From NCBI RefSeq assembly GCF_000314005.1, contig NZ_JH980292.1, positions 2,621,725-2,685,724 of the forward strand: a stretch of 64,000 bases of DNA, in the 5' to 3' direction. Origin of the DNA: Spirulina subsalsa PCC 9445 (lineage in GTDB: Bacteria > Cyanobacteriota > Cyanobacteriia > Cyanobacteriales > Spirulinaceae). Each line of letters opens with the position of its first letter. The stretch's first letter is position 1. Below, piece after piece: positions 47,583-56,376 of this stretch. Under the pieces are notes generated by a model that was given only the letters and a program-made list of their open reading frames with translations, had not been told where the DNA came from and did no database searches. The translations under genes were made by a program, and so were the position numbers.

Positions 47583-48241
47583 TTTTTTAGATCCTTCGTA
47601 ACTCTATCAGTGATCAGTCTCAACCGAACAGTTCAACTCAAAACAATTCCTCTGATTAAAACCAGATAAGCCACAGGGAAATTATCTAGACTCCCCTATC
47701 ACGCCCTGTTTTTCCTTGTTTTTGTTGGTTGTTCCCGCTTGAATAACTGTTAAAAAAACACGAAACAAGCCACCTTATTGGGTGTTTCTTTAGGCACAGA
47801 TCCAAGTCTAGTTACATTTTGCCTCTACGCTCTCACAAACTCAGAGAAATTTAGGATCATTCCAGAATTGCCAAGGCTTTCACAACAACTCAGTTGTTTA
47901 TTCCCCCCCATCTTGTTCCCCCCTTCCAAAGGGGGTCTAGGGGGGATAAATCAACTCAGTGGGAATCGCTAGGTTTTTCCCTTCCGTGAGTAGAATCCCC
48001 CTAAATCCCCATTCCACAGGGGGACTTCCGGATTCCCCCACCCGGAGCAGAGTTATTCAGCACGCCCTACCTAGGGTCTGCTGAATAACACGCCTATGCT
48101 AGGCTCAACAAGGGAACAGGGAACTCTTAACAGGGAACAGATCATCTAAAACTGGCACGATTGCCTATTCCCGACTCCCGACTCCCGACTCCCGATTCCC
48201 CAACTCTCGGACTTATTCAGCACGCCCCACCTATTCCCTCC
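47583..48241. other. hox promoter region followed by dispersed repeats
   Basis: The first 200 bp should hold the hox promoter; no LexA or AbrB site could be read with confidence. AAAAAAACACGAAACAAGCC and its partner near 47753-47795 can form a weak terminator-like hairpin. From 47895 there are CCCCCTTCCAAAGGG-type repeats, then a palindrome at 48052-48089, AACAGGGAAC and ACTCCCGACTCCC units, and a TTATTCAGCACGCCCC copy at 48212-48232. No gene is visible. Confidence 0.5.
48052..48089. repeat. Palindromic pair of TTATTCAGCA repeats
   Basis: GTTATTCAGCA (48052-48062) and TGCTGAATAAC (48079-48089) are perfect complements around CGCCCTACCTAGGGTC. It is a head-to-head pair of the repeat that also ends gatB and putA. 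Confidence 0.65.
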
Positions 48242-49153
48242 TCAACGCCGCCGCACCTGCACCGCCGGAACCCACAAATTCAAACTCGTGCCATCCAAAC
48301 GGTACCATCCCGCTAAACGCTCCTCTACTCGAACCTTCGTCCCATCCGCCAAAGCCGCCCCCACAGGCACAGACTCATAATTTGGACCCGCCCGCACAAT
48401 AGCCCCACTCCCCGGGGCAATTATTTCCGCATTCGCCATTTCACAATCCCGAAAAACCCGCGCCTCCGTTTCTCCACCCGGATTAGAACTCACCGACGGA
48501 CTCGGATTATTCATCACCCTTCCCCCTGTCCCAATCCCCAGCGCCGTCAACGTTTCCGCCCCCACCTTCCCATCAACATATTCCAGCCCTTGCGCCCGTT
48601 GAAACGCCAGCACCGCCTGTTCCGTTTGCACCCCAAACACCCCGTCAGCCCCCGTCGGTCCCACATCATAGCCTAATGCCACTAAACGCCTCTGCACCGT
48701 CTCCACCAACGGCCCCCGCGCCCCCACCGCGAGAAATCCCCGTTCACCCAATCCCACATCCCCCCCACTATTCCCATTCCCCGACGTTCCCCCCGTCGTC
48801 ACTTCCTGCCCGATAGTATAGGGGCCAAACAGCCAATTTCCATTCTCCAACTGTAACCAAGTCCCTTGGGCGGCCACCACGTCCACCCGTTGACCGTTGC
48901 CCAAACAAGTCACCGTCCCAAACTCCATCCCCGGCCCCCTGCGCACATTCAAGCACCCCCCATGAGGCGTTCTCACTTGGTGCACAGTTGCCCAAGACAC
49001 ATCGGGAGGAAGCAAAGCCGAGAGCGCAAGGGTCATTACAAACGGATAGAACCAAACGCGAGGCGGAAAATCTAGCCATTCAAGAGACATTGACCCAAAC
49101 TCATCAGACCCAGAACCAAGCTGAGAAACATAGGAATAAGCAAAGGTATCCAT
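48242..49153 (-). CDS. Exported SH3 and peptidoglycan-binding domain protein
   Basis: From ATG 49153 (MDTFAYSYVSQLGSG) the protein is 303 aa; a TTG at 49174 would add seven residues. A hydrophobic segment (VWFYPFVMTLALSALLPPDV, about 35-55) should export or anchor it. An SH3b domain follows (LNVRRGPGMEFGTVTCLGNGQ). A PG_binding_1 repeat comes next (GPLVETVQRRLVALGYDVGP, then AVLAFQRAQGL), and a second SH3-like segment lies at the C-terminus (IVRAGPNYESVPVGAALADG). It probably binds the cell wall and lacks an obvious catalytic domain. This N-terminal style is common in cyanobacterial wall-binding proteins. Confidence 0.82.
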   Translation of the reverse strand: MDTFAYSYVSQLGSGSDEFGSMSLEWLDFPPRVWFYPFVMTLALSALLPPDVSWATVHQVRTPHGGCLNVRRGPGMEFGTVTCLGNGQRVDVVAAQGTWLQLENGNWLFGPYTIGQEVTTGGTSGNGNSGGDVGLGERGFLAVGARGPLVETVQRRLVALGYDVGPTGADGVFGVQTEQAVLAFQRAQGLEYVDGKVGAETLTALGIGTGGRVMNNPSPSVSSNPGGETEARVFRDCEMANAEIIAPGSGAIVRAGPNYESVPVGAALADGTKVRVEERLAGWYRLDGTSLNLWVPAVQVRRR

Positions 49154-49203
49154 GAGACACTCCGCAACAACCAAAATTTAGGGGGACTTCCTCCATTTTG
49201 CCA

Positions 49204-51336
49204 TTAAATTTCAAGATGACTCACATCGCGCAACAATTGCACCCAATCATGATGGCGAGTGGGTTCTGATTCAATGCTCAATAATTCTAGGAGATGGGAC
49301 ATCTTATTGAGAGTCTGAGAACTTTCCATCGAACTTGACAAAGAACTATCGAGCAAATTGGCTAATTCTTGATACTTTATAAAGTTCATCTGATCATTTT
49401 TGCGCCAGCTAATCCCAGAACGACTGAAGGCTACCCCCTCGTGATCATTCCCCTTCGTGTCAATATAAGCCACAACTCTATCCTGTGGTTTAATCGTTAG
49501 CCAGTTTCTCAAAGCATAGGAAAACTTTTCCAAATCAACATTAGGAGCTATTCCATAATCACCCACCTTGAGTTTATCCTCATTGGCTACTAAATACTCG
49601 TACAAAGGATGACCCAAAAAATATTCATCCACCGTATAAAGACGCGCTTCAAGCTGCTTCAGAATAGACCCATCCCGTTTCTTGTTTGCTTTTAAAGCAT
49701 CCCAGACCAAAAGGCCAACGGCAAAGGCTACTAACGCCGTCCCCCCGGTCATAACACTCACACCTCCCAAAGCCGCCATTAGCGTACTAATGGCGGCCGC
49801 ACCTGCTAATCCTTCACCCACTCCAAAGACCGTTAAGGCTGTCAAGGCCGCATAAGTAGCCCCAAGCCCTGCAATCACTCCGGTTCCCATCGCTACCCCA
49901 AGATTTTGATAATCTTCCGCATCCATTTGGGCTACTAAGGCCACAGACAATAATCCTGCGGCTCCAATCAGCGCGGCTCCTCCTGTGACGACAGTTAATC
50001 CTCCCAACATTCCCAAACCTCCGGTCGCAACCGAACCCCCTCCTAACCAGGCTAAAGTTGCGTTAGTCGCCGCAGCACCGGATAGATTACTAATAGCAAT
50101 ACCTGTCCCCGCTTCGACTCCTACGGCGCTTAAAAGTCTGGTGGAAAGTGGAACAATCGCTGCACCTGCCCGTTTTGAGTCCTCCATTTTATCTGTAACT
50201 TGGTCAGTCAAATTAATCAAAGCTGCGATGCTTTCTTGCCATTCCTTGGATTTTTCAGTCCGAAGTTTATCGTTCTTTTCACGGGTCTTTTCACGGGCAA
50301 TGACGTAGATAGCATAAGCATTCGCTGCAAGCAGGGGTTGACGTTTAGAATTAACCGTTTTGTTGCCTTTTTCTAAAAATTTATCTAACTGATTAGCCAC
50401 AGCTTGATCAGAATCAGATAAGTCTTCCCCATTTCTAATTTTTTGATACACTTCTAGATAGCTCGCGTTTTGTGTATCGGCAAACTGGTTGATATAATTA
50501 ACAATCAACAAATCTGCCGTATAAGCCCTAGAGGTTGCGCTAGCTTGTGCATAGTTTTGTTTAACCGACATCGGTAAAGTTGAACCGAAAATAATTGTAT
50601 CTAAATCGGTTAAATCATCCCAATTAGACACAGGTTCACTGGCACGAACAAAAGCAAACGTTTTTAATAACTCTCTCTGTTCTTCCCGATTTAACTCGGA
50701 TTGCTCTAGAGCCTTTCTCAGAGATTGTTCAATTCCCACAATAGAATTATTTTCACTCGCAATTTTATAACGTGCTTTAATTTCTTCGCTCAGTTTAGAA
50801 GACTGAACAACATAATCTAATAACTCTAGGGCGGCTGTATCGTCACAGTATTGACAATCTCGGATATTTTTATAAACTTTTCTGAGGCGATTTATACTTG
50901 AATTTTTTTGATGTTTAATCCATTTCGCTTTTTCTATCTCTTGGAAGATTTTATTATGAATTTCTGAATCTGGATCATATAAAGTGTGAACCTCAAGCTT
51001 ACCATCGTGTTGAGAGTTATCGAGGCTTGAAAAGCGAATTCTTTGATTTTCTGCTACCTGTTTAGGGATAAAAATAGAAATAATTTCACCCGAACGCAAG
51101 ATCAGTTCTTGTGTCCCTCCCATTTTGGCAATTTTATAGGGAACAAAAACAGGATAAACGTCAGGTGTATTTTTGAGATTAGATGAGGGGAGATTCCCTG
51201 TTTCTCCCTCAGCTATAGCTAAAGGAAAAGCTGGCGACATTTGCCAGCTTAGAGAAATTAAGCCTATACCTGCTAAAAAACGACGACGATTCAGGAAAAC
51301 TAGACTAGCTTGATTTTGCTGAGAATCTTGCATCAT
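49204..51336 (-). CDS. 710-aa Tat-signal protein with glycine-rich hydrophobic core, unknown function
   Basis: The N-terminus has a Tat signal (NRRRFLAGIGLISLSW) with a cleavage-like region near FPLAIAEGE. A mostly helical, charged region (about 60-390) follows, with a DCQYCDD cysteine pair. The centre (about 410-560) is strikingly rich in Gly and Ala, with repeated hydrophobic stretches (AWLGGGSVATGGLGMLGG, VVTGGAALIGAAGLLS, GVSVMTGGTALVAFAVGLLV). Such glycine-zipper stretches insert in membranes in some effector and defence-type proteins. The C-terminal domain (QDRVVAYIDTKGNDHEGVAF, then SRSGISWRKND) resembles the PH-like beta domains seen in bacterial stress proteins. I recognise no named family. 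It is divergent from the NERD gene. Confidence 0.7.
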   Translation of the reverse strand: MMQDSQQNQASLVFLNRRRFLAGIGLISLSWQMSPAFPLAIAEGETGNLPSSNLKNTPDVYPVFVPYKIAKMGGTQELILRSGEIISIFIPKQVAENQRIRFSSLDNSQHDGKLEVHTLYDPDSEIHNKIFQEIEKAKWIKHQKNSSINRLRKVYKNIRDCQYCDDTAALELLDYVVQSSKLSEEIKARYKIASENNSIVGIEQSLRKALEQSELNREEQRELLKTFAFVRASEPVSNWDDLTDLDTIIFGSTLPMSVKQNYAQASATSRAYTADLLIVNYINQFADTQNASYLEVYQKIRNGEDLSDSDQAVANQLDKFLEKGNKTVNSKRQPLLAANAYAIYVIAREKTREKNDKLRTEKSKEWQESIAALINLTDQVTDKMEDSKRAGAAIVPLSTRLLSAVGVEAGTGIAISNLSGAAATNATLAWLGGGSVATGGLGMLGGLTVVTGGAALIGAAGLLSVALVAQMDAEDYQNLGVAMGTGVIAGLGATYAALTALTVFGVGEGLAGAAAISTLMAALGGVSVMTGGTALVAFAVGLLVWDALKANKKRDGSILKQLEARLYTVDEYFLGHPLYEYLVANEDKLKVGDYGIAPNVDLEKFSYALRNWLTIKPQDRVVAYIDTKGNDHEGVAFSRSGISWRKNDQMNFIKYQELANLLDSSLSSSMESSQTLNKMSHLLELLSIESEPTRHHDWVQLLRDVSHLEI

Positions 51337-51522
51337 AAAACCTGCTCTCTTTCTTAGGGTTCTACATTCCTATCCAAAGATCCTAGCCCAGTTAATCGGG
51401 ATTGAAAAGTCAAGAATTATCAAGTTTTATTTTTTTTTGATTACAAATATTTAGTTGTGTTAAGTGTTTTTTCGAGTTTGTAAAAAAACTCAGAAAGAGA
51501 AATAAGGTCTGATTTTATATCT

Positions 51523-51620
51523 TATTCCTCTTCTGTCACTCTGGAAGATTTTACCGAATCTTCACCATCACAGCCAACGAGAGAATCAGGGTTTGAACCT
51601 GATCTGACAGAAGAGGGATA
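51523..51620 (+). ncRNA. Structured three-way-junction leader upstream of the NERD gene
   Basis: A long outer stem pairs 51523-51538 with 51605-51620 (16 bp including one G-U; core CCTCTTCTGTCA with TGACAGAAGAGG). It encloses two hairpins: GAAGATT-TTACCG-AATCTTC (51544-51563) and ATCAGG-GTTTGAA-CCTGAT (51585-51603). It ends 34 bp before the GTG start of the NERD gene. It matches no riboswitch class that I recognise. A cis-regulatory RNA or a folded mobile-element relic would both fit. Confidence 0.5.
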
Positions 51621-51654
51621 TACTGTATGTGATCGAGAAAAGGGAGTCAAAACC

Positions 51655-52665
51655 GTGATCATTAAAAGTAAAGATCCCATTGATGCTCAAATTCAACAAC
51701 TCGAAAAAATCAAACAACAAACGAATCTCTCCCCAGAACAGCTAAAAAAAGTTGAGCGAGAATTAAAGTTTTTACGGTCAGGGAATCAGGGGGAACAAAA
51801 CTCCGCTTATTTTATCGACTTTTATTATAAGGATAATCCCCACTGGCTTGTTATTCATGATCTTAGATTGGAATATGATGGGTTAGTCGCACAAATTGAT
51901 CACCTCTTAATCAACCGTTTTCTAGATTTTTATGTCTTAGAAAGCAAAAACTATGCTCAGGGGATTAAAATTACAGAAGAGGGGGAATTTTTAGTCTGGT
52001 TCAATAATCACTACAACGCCATTGAATCACCCATTGAACAAAATGCCAGACATATTAAAGTCCTCGAAAAATTATTACGAGGGGAGGACTTATTACCCAA
52101 ACGTCTAGGCTTTTCCTTGCCGCCTAACTTTTTATCCTATATCTTAGTTTCCCCAAAATCGAGGGTTATTCGACCTGATTCTACTGTTTTTAACACTGAA
52201 TCCGTAATGAAGGCGGATGTTTTTCATCGTAGAGTTCAACAAGACATTGAACAGGAGAATCCGGTTGCTGCTTTGGGTTCATTAGCTAAGTTTTTGACCA
52301 AGGATATGATTGAAGAACTAGCCCATACTCTAGTTAATTATCATAAACCTTTTGTGATTAATTATTATCAAAAATTTGGTATTTCTGAGAAAAAAGAACG
52401 TCCGATTCCAAAGGTCATTCCATCTAAACCGAAACCTCTAGTTAAACCCCAAGTTAAAGCGAAAGTCAAACCTGAAGTCAAACCTAAAGTAGAACTTCAT
52501 AAAACCATGCCAGATCATCTCGTACAATCTTCTTATTATTGCTATAATTGTAAGGCTACTATTTCAGAAAAAGTGGCGACTTTCTGTTTTAATAATAAGG
52601 ATCGTTTTGGAGGGAAAGCCTATTGCTACACTTGTCAAAGAAAGCCACCGTTTAGTAAGAGTTAA
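51655..52665 (+). CDS. NERD-domain protein with C-terminal zinc ribbon
   Basis: The 336-aa protein starts at GTG 51655, which has AGGGAG just upstream. Residues about 45-200 are a NERD (nuclease-related) domain: GEQNSAYFIDFYYKDNPHW, then DGLVAQIDHLLINRF, YVLESKNYAQGIKI and NPVAALGSLAKFL. The D...ESKNY pattern matches the PD-(D/E)XK active site. A Lys/Pro/Val-rich linker (KPQVKAKVKPEVKPKVE, about 255-280) leads to a C-terminal ribbon with four cysteines (CYNCKA and CYTCQ). NERD proteins are thought to act on DNA, sometimes in plasmid or stress contexts. The structured leader suggests post-transcriptional control. Confidence 0.85.
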   Translation: MIIKSKDPIDAQIQQLEKIKQQTNLSPEQLKKVERELKFLRSGNQGEQNSAYFIDFYYKDNPHWLVIHDLRLEYDGLVAQIDHLLINRFLDFYVLESKNYAQGIKITEEGEFLVWFNNHYNAIESPIEQNARHIKVLEKLLRGEDLLPKRLGFSLPPNFLSYILVSPKSRVIRPDSTVFNTESVMKADVFHRRVQQDIEQENPVAALGSLAKFLTKDMIEELAHTLVNYHKPFVINYYQKFGISEKKERPIPKVIPSKPKPLVKPQVKAKVKPEVKPKVELHKTMPDHLVQSSYYCYNCKATISEKVATFCFNNKDRFGGKAYCYTCQRKPPFSKS

Positions 52666-52842
52666 GAAACTTCTAGCTAAAAGACTACTATCTGACCTTA
52701 AATAATTATCAATTTTTGATAATTAATGTTCATATTTGGTGTTCGAGTTTAAATTGACCTCAGCACCTCCTATAAGGGTTCCTGATTCATCTGTTTCCTT
52801 ATCATCATGGCGATTTTTAGTTCAGATTAGGCACAAAATACC

Positions 52843-53676
52843 ATGCAAAAACAGGGGAGTATTTCAACCCTTCAATTTAACCATGTTACCTATAGTTACC
52901 CCGGCAGTTTTACCACTGCTTTAGATGATGTATCTTTATCTATTGGGGGTGATCAAGTCTCTATTTTCATTGGACGGAATGGGTGCGGAAAAACGACTTT
53001 ATTCTGTTTAGCTAATGGCTTATTTCGTCCCCAAAAGGGCAAGATTGAGGCTTTTGGGAAACCTTTGGGGTATGATCACCAGTCTTTAAACCAACTGCGG
53101 CAAAATGTGGGGTTTGTGTTCCAAAATCCTGAATATCAGTTAGTGGCGGCTACGGTGGAAGAGGATTTATCCTATGGATTGTTCAATTTTGGCTATAGTG
53201 AGGGGGAAGTGCGCGATCGCGTCCAACAAGCCCTAGTAGACTTTGATCTAGTCCAGTTAGCGGATACACCCATCCATCATCTCAGTTTAGGGCAGAAAAA
53301 AAGAGTTGCGATCGCCGATGTGATGATCCTACAGCCACAACTCCTCCTATTAGACGAACCGACAGCCTATCTCGATCCTTACCAAACCCGCAACCTTATC
53401 CATCTTTTACAACAAATTCGCGCCACCGGAACCGCGATTGCTATTGCCACCCACAACCTTGATTTTGCCTATACTTACGGTGACTGGTTATTTGTTTTAG
53501 ATCAGGGAAAGTTAGTCACCCAAGGCACTCCCCAAACCGTGTTTAACGAGTCCCCAGTGATGGAGGGTTTAAAGTTAGGTCGTCCCCTAATTTTAGATGT
53601 ATTAGACCTCCTAGAAGAACCGGAAAAATCCAGAATTATGAGACAATTTATTCAGGGTTGCCAGATAACAATATAA
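52843..53676 (+). CDS. ABC transporter ATPase, CbiO/EcfA type
   Basis: The 277-aa ATPase has Walker A IGRNGCGKTTLF, the Q-loop VFQNPEYQLVAATVEED, the ABC signature LSLGQKKRVAIAD, Walker B LLLLDEPTAYLDP and the switch His in ATHNL. FQNPEYQ...T.EED.SYG is characteristic of cobalt/nickel or energy-coupling-factor ATPases. No CbiM/CbiQ or ECF membrane component adjoins it, so the cargo is unknown; it may serve a transporter encoded elsewhere. The start ATG 52843 (MQKQGSISTLQF) is the only reasonable choice. A hairpin near 52706-52726 separates it from the NERD gene. Confidence 0.88.
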   Translation: MQKQGSISTLQFNHVTYSYPGSFTTALDDVSLSIGGDQVSIFIGRNGCGKTTLFCLANGLFRPQKGKIEAFGKPLGYDHQSLNQLRQNVGFVFQNPEYQLVAATVEEDLSYGLFNFGYSEGEVRDRVQQALVDFDLVQLADTPIHHLSLGQKKRVAIADVMILQPQLLLLDEPTAYLDPYQTRNLIHLLQQIRATGTAIAIATHNLDFAYTYGDWLFVLDQGKLVTQGTPQTVFNESPVMEGLKLGRPLILDVLDLLEEPEKSRIMRQFIQGCQITI

Positions 53677-53815
53677 GCAAACTTTAAGGTTGTCCAGCAA
53701 CCCTTAGAGTTATTGCCCTGCCCACTATCTACTGAAGAGCCATAAATATTGAACAGATCATCTCATCATTCTAGGTTAAAATAGCGATAACCCCGACAAT
53801 CGCACATGAACTAAC

Positions 53816-54517
53816 ATGGACATTTATGGTGGTCAAGATCCTCGGAACATCCCCATCTATTCGGCTGGAGATGCAGGTCGCTATCTCAAAATTCCCCCCT
53901 CCACAGTTCGCGCTTGGACAGTGGGTTATCGTTATGCCGTTACGGCGGGTTCTCGGACATTCCAGCCTATCATAGAAACTCAGATGAAAAACCCCCTGCG
54001 GTTGAGTTTTATAAACTTAATTGAAATTCATGTTTTAAGGGCAATTCGTAAACATCATAAACTTGATTTAACAAAAGTTAGAACAGCATTAGACTATATT
54101 AATCAAGTCTTTGCAACCCCTCACCCCCTTGCCCAACGTGAATTTTATACGGATGGAGTGGATTTATTTATCAAACAATATGGTGTATCAATTAACGCAT
54201 CAAGTCAGGGAAAAACAACTTTAAAAAATCTCTTAAATACCCACCTAGAACGAATAGAACCAGATGATAAAGGATTAGCATTAAAGCTCTATCCTTTTAC
54301 TAGAAACCAAGAAGAAAATAACCCTCGTTTGGTAGTGGTTGATCCTTATGTTTCTTTTGGTCGTATGGTTATTACAGGAACAGGTATCCCCACATCAATT
54401 ATTACCGAACGCTTCCACGCTGGAGATTCTCCTGAACAAATAGCTAAGGATTATGAATGTGATATTGAGAAGATACAGGAGGCTATTCGCTGTGAAACTC
54501 GTGCCATCATGTTATGA
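53816..54517 (+). CDS. DUF433-type antitoxin with an N-terminal MerR-like segment
   Basis: The 233-aa protein has an N-terminal helix-turn-helix-like region (YSAGDAGRYLKIPPSTVRAW), which should bind the operon promoter. A middle helical part follows. The C-terminal DUF433 domain reads VDPYVSFGRMVITGTGIPTS, ITERFHAGDSPEQIAKDYEC and IEKIQEAIR. DUF433 proteins are antitoxins of VapC-like or PIN-like toxins. Its stop overlaps the start of the next gene by 4 bp (ATGA), the classic toxin-antitoxin coupling. Autorepression is likely by family; no operator could be read. Confidence 0.83.
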   Translation: MDIYGGQDPRNIPIYSAGDAGRYLKIPPSTVRAWTVGYRYAVTAGSRTFQPIIETQMKNPLRLSFINLIEIHVLRAIRKHHKLDLTKVRTALDYINQVFATPHPLAQREFYTDGVDLFIKQYGVSINASSQGKTTLKNLLNTHLERIEPDDKGLALKLYPFTRNQEENNPRLVVVDPYVSFGRMVITGTGIPTSIITERFHAGDSPEQIAKDYECDIEKIQEAIRCETRAIML

Positions 54518-54945
54518 AGTTTAAGCGCTCTACAACAGTTTTTTTTCTGGATCGCTGTTTGGGAAAACATCCTATTATTGAAATACTCCGCTCAACAGGT
54601 GTTGCTGTTGAAGTTCATGATGATCATTTTCCTCAAAATGCCCAAGATGTAGAATGGATTCCAGAAATTGGGAGAAAAGGCTGGGTCGTTTTAACCAAAG
54701 ATGAAAGAATTGCCCGAAACCTAATAGAAAGAAGGGCTATAGCTTATGCAAACATTAGAATGTTTACTCTTGTTTCTAAACAATTATCCGGTGAAGAAAC
54801 AGCAATTGCATTCCAAGATGCTCTTCAATCTATGTTGAAATTTATTGAAAAAAATAAAGCCCCTTTTATTGCAAAAGTTTATAAAACTGGAAAAGTACAA
54901 GCTTGGAAAAAAGCAAAAGAACTACAAAAGGAAATCAGCCTATAG
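54514..54945 (+). CDS. PIN-like (VapC45-type) toxin
   Basis: The 143-aa protein begins MKFKRSTTVFFLDRCLGKH. The early Asp (FFLDRCLG) and later acidic residues (EVHDDHFPQNAQDVEWIPEI and VLTKDERIARN) match the layout of PIN-like nucleases that pair with DUF433 antitoxins. The expected action is RNA cleavage in the cytoplasm when unopposed; the target is unknown. It overlaps the antitoxin by 4 bp, so the two are translated together. The C-terminal basic helix (KVQAWKKAKELQKE) may bind RNA. Confidence 0.78.
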   Translation: MKFKRSTTVFFLDRCLGKHPIIEILRSTGVAVEVHDDHFPQNAQDVEWIPEIGRKGWVVLTKDERIARNLIERRAIAYANIRMFTLVSKQLSGEETAIAFQDALQSMLKFIEKNKAPFIAKVYKTGKVQAWKKAKELQKEISL

Positions 54946-55015
54946 CTTAGTGAAGAGTAGCTTGAAGTTTTTACTATTTCCGAACTGAGGGGATTCATCC
55001 CATTGATACAGTTTA

Positions 55016-55045
55016 GGGGAGAAAACGCGGCCGCGTTTTCTCCCC
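55016..55045. terminator. 30-bp perfect palindrome between convergent genes
   Basis: GGGGAGAAAACGCGG and its exact complement meet with no loop. It lies 70 bp past the toxin stop and 24 bp before the end of the convergent RND adaptor gene. It probably folds in RNA from either side as a bidirectional terminator, though no T-run follows. The centre contains a NotI-type GCGGCCGC. Confidence 0.55.
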
Positions 55046-55068
55046 GAATTGAACCCAATCCACCCCTT

Positions 55069-56376
55069 TCAAGAATCAGAAAGAATGCTCAAACGAACTG
55101 TTGAATTGTTTTGTAAAGGCCGTTCACTATTGACCACAAAGCGCTCCCCCGGTTGTAAACCGGAGAGAATTTCCACCTTGCCATCCCGGCGATCGCCTAA
55201 AAAGACCTGACGGGATTCTACCGTTGCCCGGTCATCTGTTCCCATGTCACGCAGAACAAATAATTCCCCCCGTTGCTCATCCTCTTGACCATTGCCTCCA
55301 TTGCCTAACGCCCCTTCAGGAACAACCACCCGCGGGCGTTGGCTGGCTTCAAAGGTTACTCTTGCTAATAATCCACTACCAATTTGTCCCGAAGCATTGG
55401 GGATGATCACCTCCACCGGAACTTGACGGGAGGTGGGATCTGCCATAGGGGAAATCCGCCCCAAACGTCCCACAAACGGTTCATTGGGGAAAGCATCCAA
55501 ACTCACTCGCACCAGTTGCCCCAGTTGCAATTTCCCTAAATCTAACTCTGAAACAGGGACAACAATCCTCACCTGACTAAAATCCCCCAACTTCAACACC
55601 TGACCTCCGGCTGAAACCAGATCCCCCGGTTCACTAATGCGTTCTAAAACTACCCCAGTAATGGGAGAAGTCAGTTGAGCAAAAGACTGTCTTTGCTGTT
55701 GTTGAGCTACAACCGAACGCTGGGCTCCCACCCGTCCTAGGGCAGATTCAACCGCCTTTTCCTCCGTGCGTATCCGTTCTTGAGCCGACCGTACCGCCTG
55801 CTGGGCTACTGCTACCGCCGTTTGGGCTGTTTCGGCCTCCCGTTGGGCGATCGCGCCCTCCTTGGCCAACCCGGCAAAACGTGCGGCATCATTTTCAGCC
55901 TGTTGCAGTTCGATTTTAGCCCGTTCCAGAGCGGTGCGCGCATCACCGACTTTTGACCGTTCGAGTTCAATTTGCGCCTCTAGAGAGGCTAACTCGGCTT
56001 GAGCTTGATTGACGCTAGTGATCAGGATACTATCATCCAATCGAACGAGGGGTTGGCCTTGAGTCACGCGATCGCCAACATCTGCATTGAGGCTTAACAG
56101 TCGTCCCTCCACTTGAGAACGCAGAGAAACCACCCTCAACGGTTGCGTCGTCCCCGTATATTCCACCGGAGTTTCCAGATTTCCCGTCCGTGCCGTAGCA
56201 ATATTAACCGCAATGGGTTGATCTTGTCCCATCTGAGCAGAAGCCGGAGCAACAGACTGAGAGCGACTGTCACTGGAACTACATCCTACCGAGGGAATGA
56301 CCAACAGAAGGGCGGTGAGAACAACGGGAACTCGCCAGTACCTTAAATAAGACATAACTCTTTGATGAATGGGCAT
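55069..56376 (-). CDS. Efflux RND/MFP periplasmic adaptor lipoprotein
   Basis: The 435-aa adaptor belongs to the HlyD/AcrA (membrane fusion) group. The N-terminus VVLTALLLVIPSVGCSSSDS looks like a lipoprotein signal with Cys at about 32. A biotinyl-lipoyl half (SLRSQVEGRLLSLNADVGDR) is followed by a long coiled-coil hairpin (about 115-235, rich in Ala, Glu and Gln). The second lipoyl half (LTSPITGVVLERISEPGDLV) and the beta-barrel region (VRIVVPVSELDLGKLQLGQL) complete it. No RND pump or TolC partner is in the window. Upstream on the same strand, across 234 bp of repeats, lie exbD and exbB. Confidence 0.88.
   Translation of the reverse strand: MPIHQRVMSYLRYWRVPVVLTALLLVIPSVGCSSSDSRSQSVAPASAQMGQDQPIAVNIATARTGNLETPVEYTGTTQPLRVVSLRSQVEGRLLSLNADVGDRVTQGQPLVRLDDSILITSVNQAQAELASLEAQIELERSKVGDARTALERAKIELQQAENDAARFAGLAKEGAIAQREAETAQTAVAVAQQAVRSAQERIRTEEKAVESALGRVGAQRSVVAQQQQRQSFAQLTSPITGVVLERISEPGDLVSAGGQVLKLGDFSQVRIVVPVSELDLGKLQLGQLVRVSLDAFPNEPFVGRLGRISPMADPTSRQVPVEVIIPNASGQIGSGLLARVTFEASQRPRVVVPEGALGNGGNGQEDEQRGELFVLRDMGTDDRATVESRQVFLGDRRDGKVEILSGLQPGERFVVNSERPLQNNSTVRLSILSDS

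Noticed and set aside
51585-51603. T-arm-like hairpin (TTCAAAC loop on the minus strand), possible tRNA
   Set aside because: No acceptor, D or anticodon arms in the right order; it fits better as part of the three-way-junction element.
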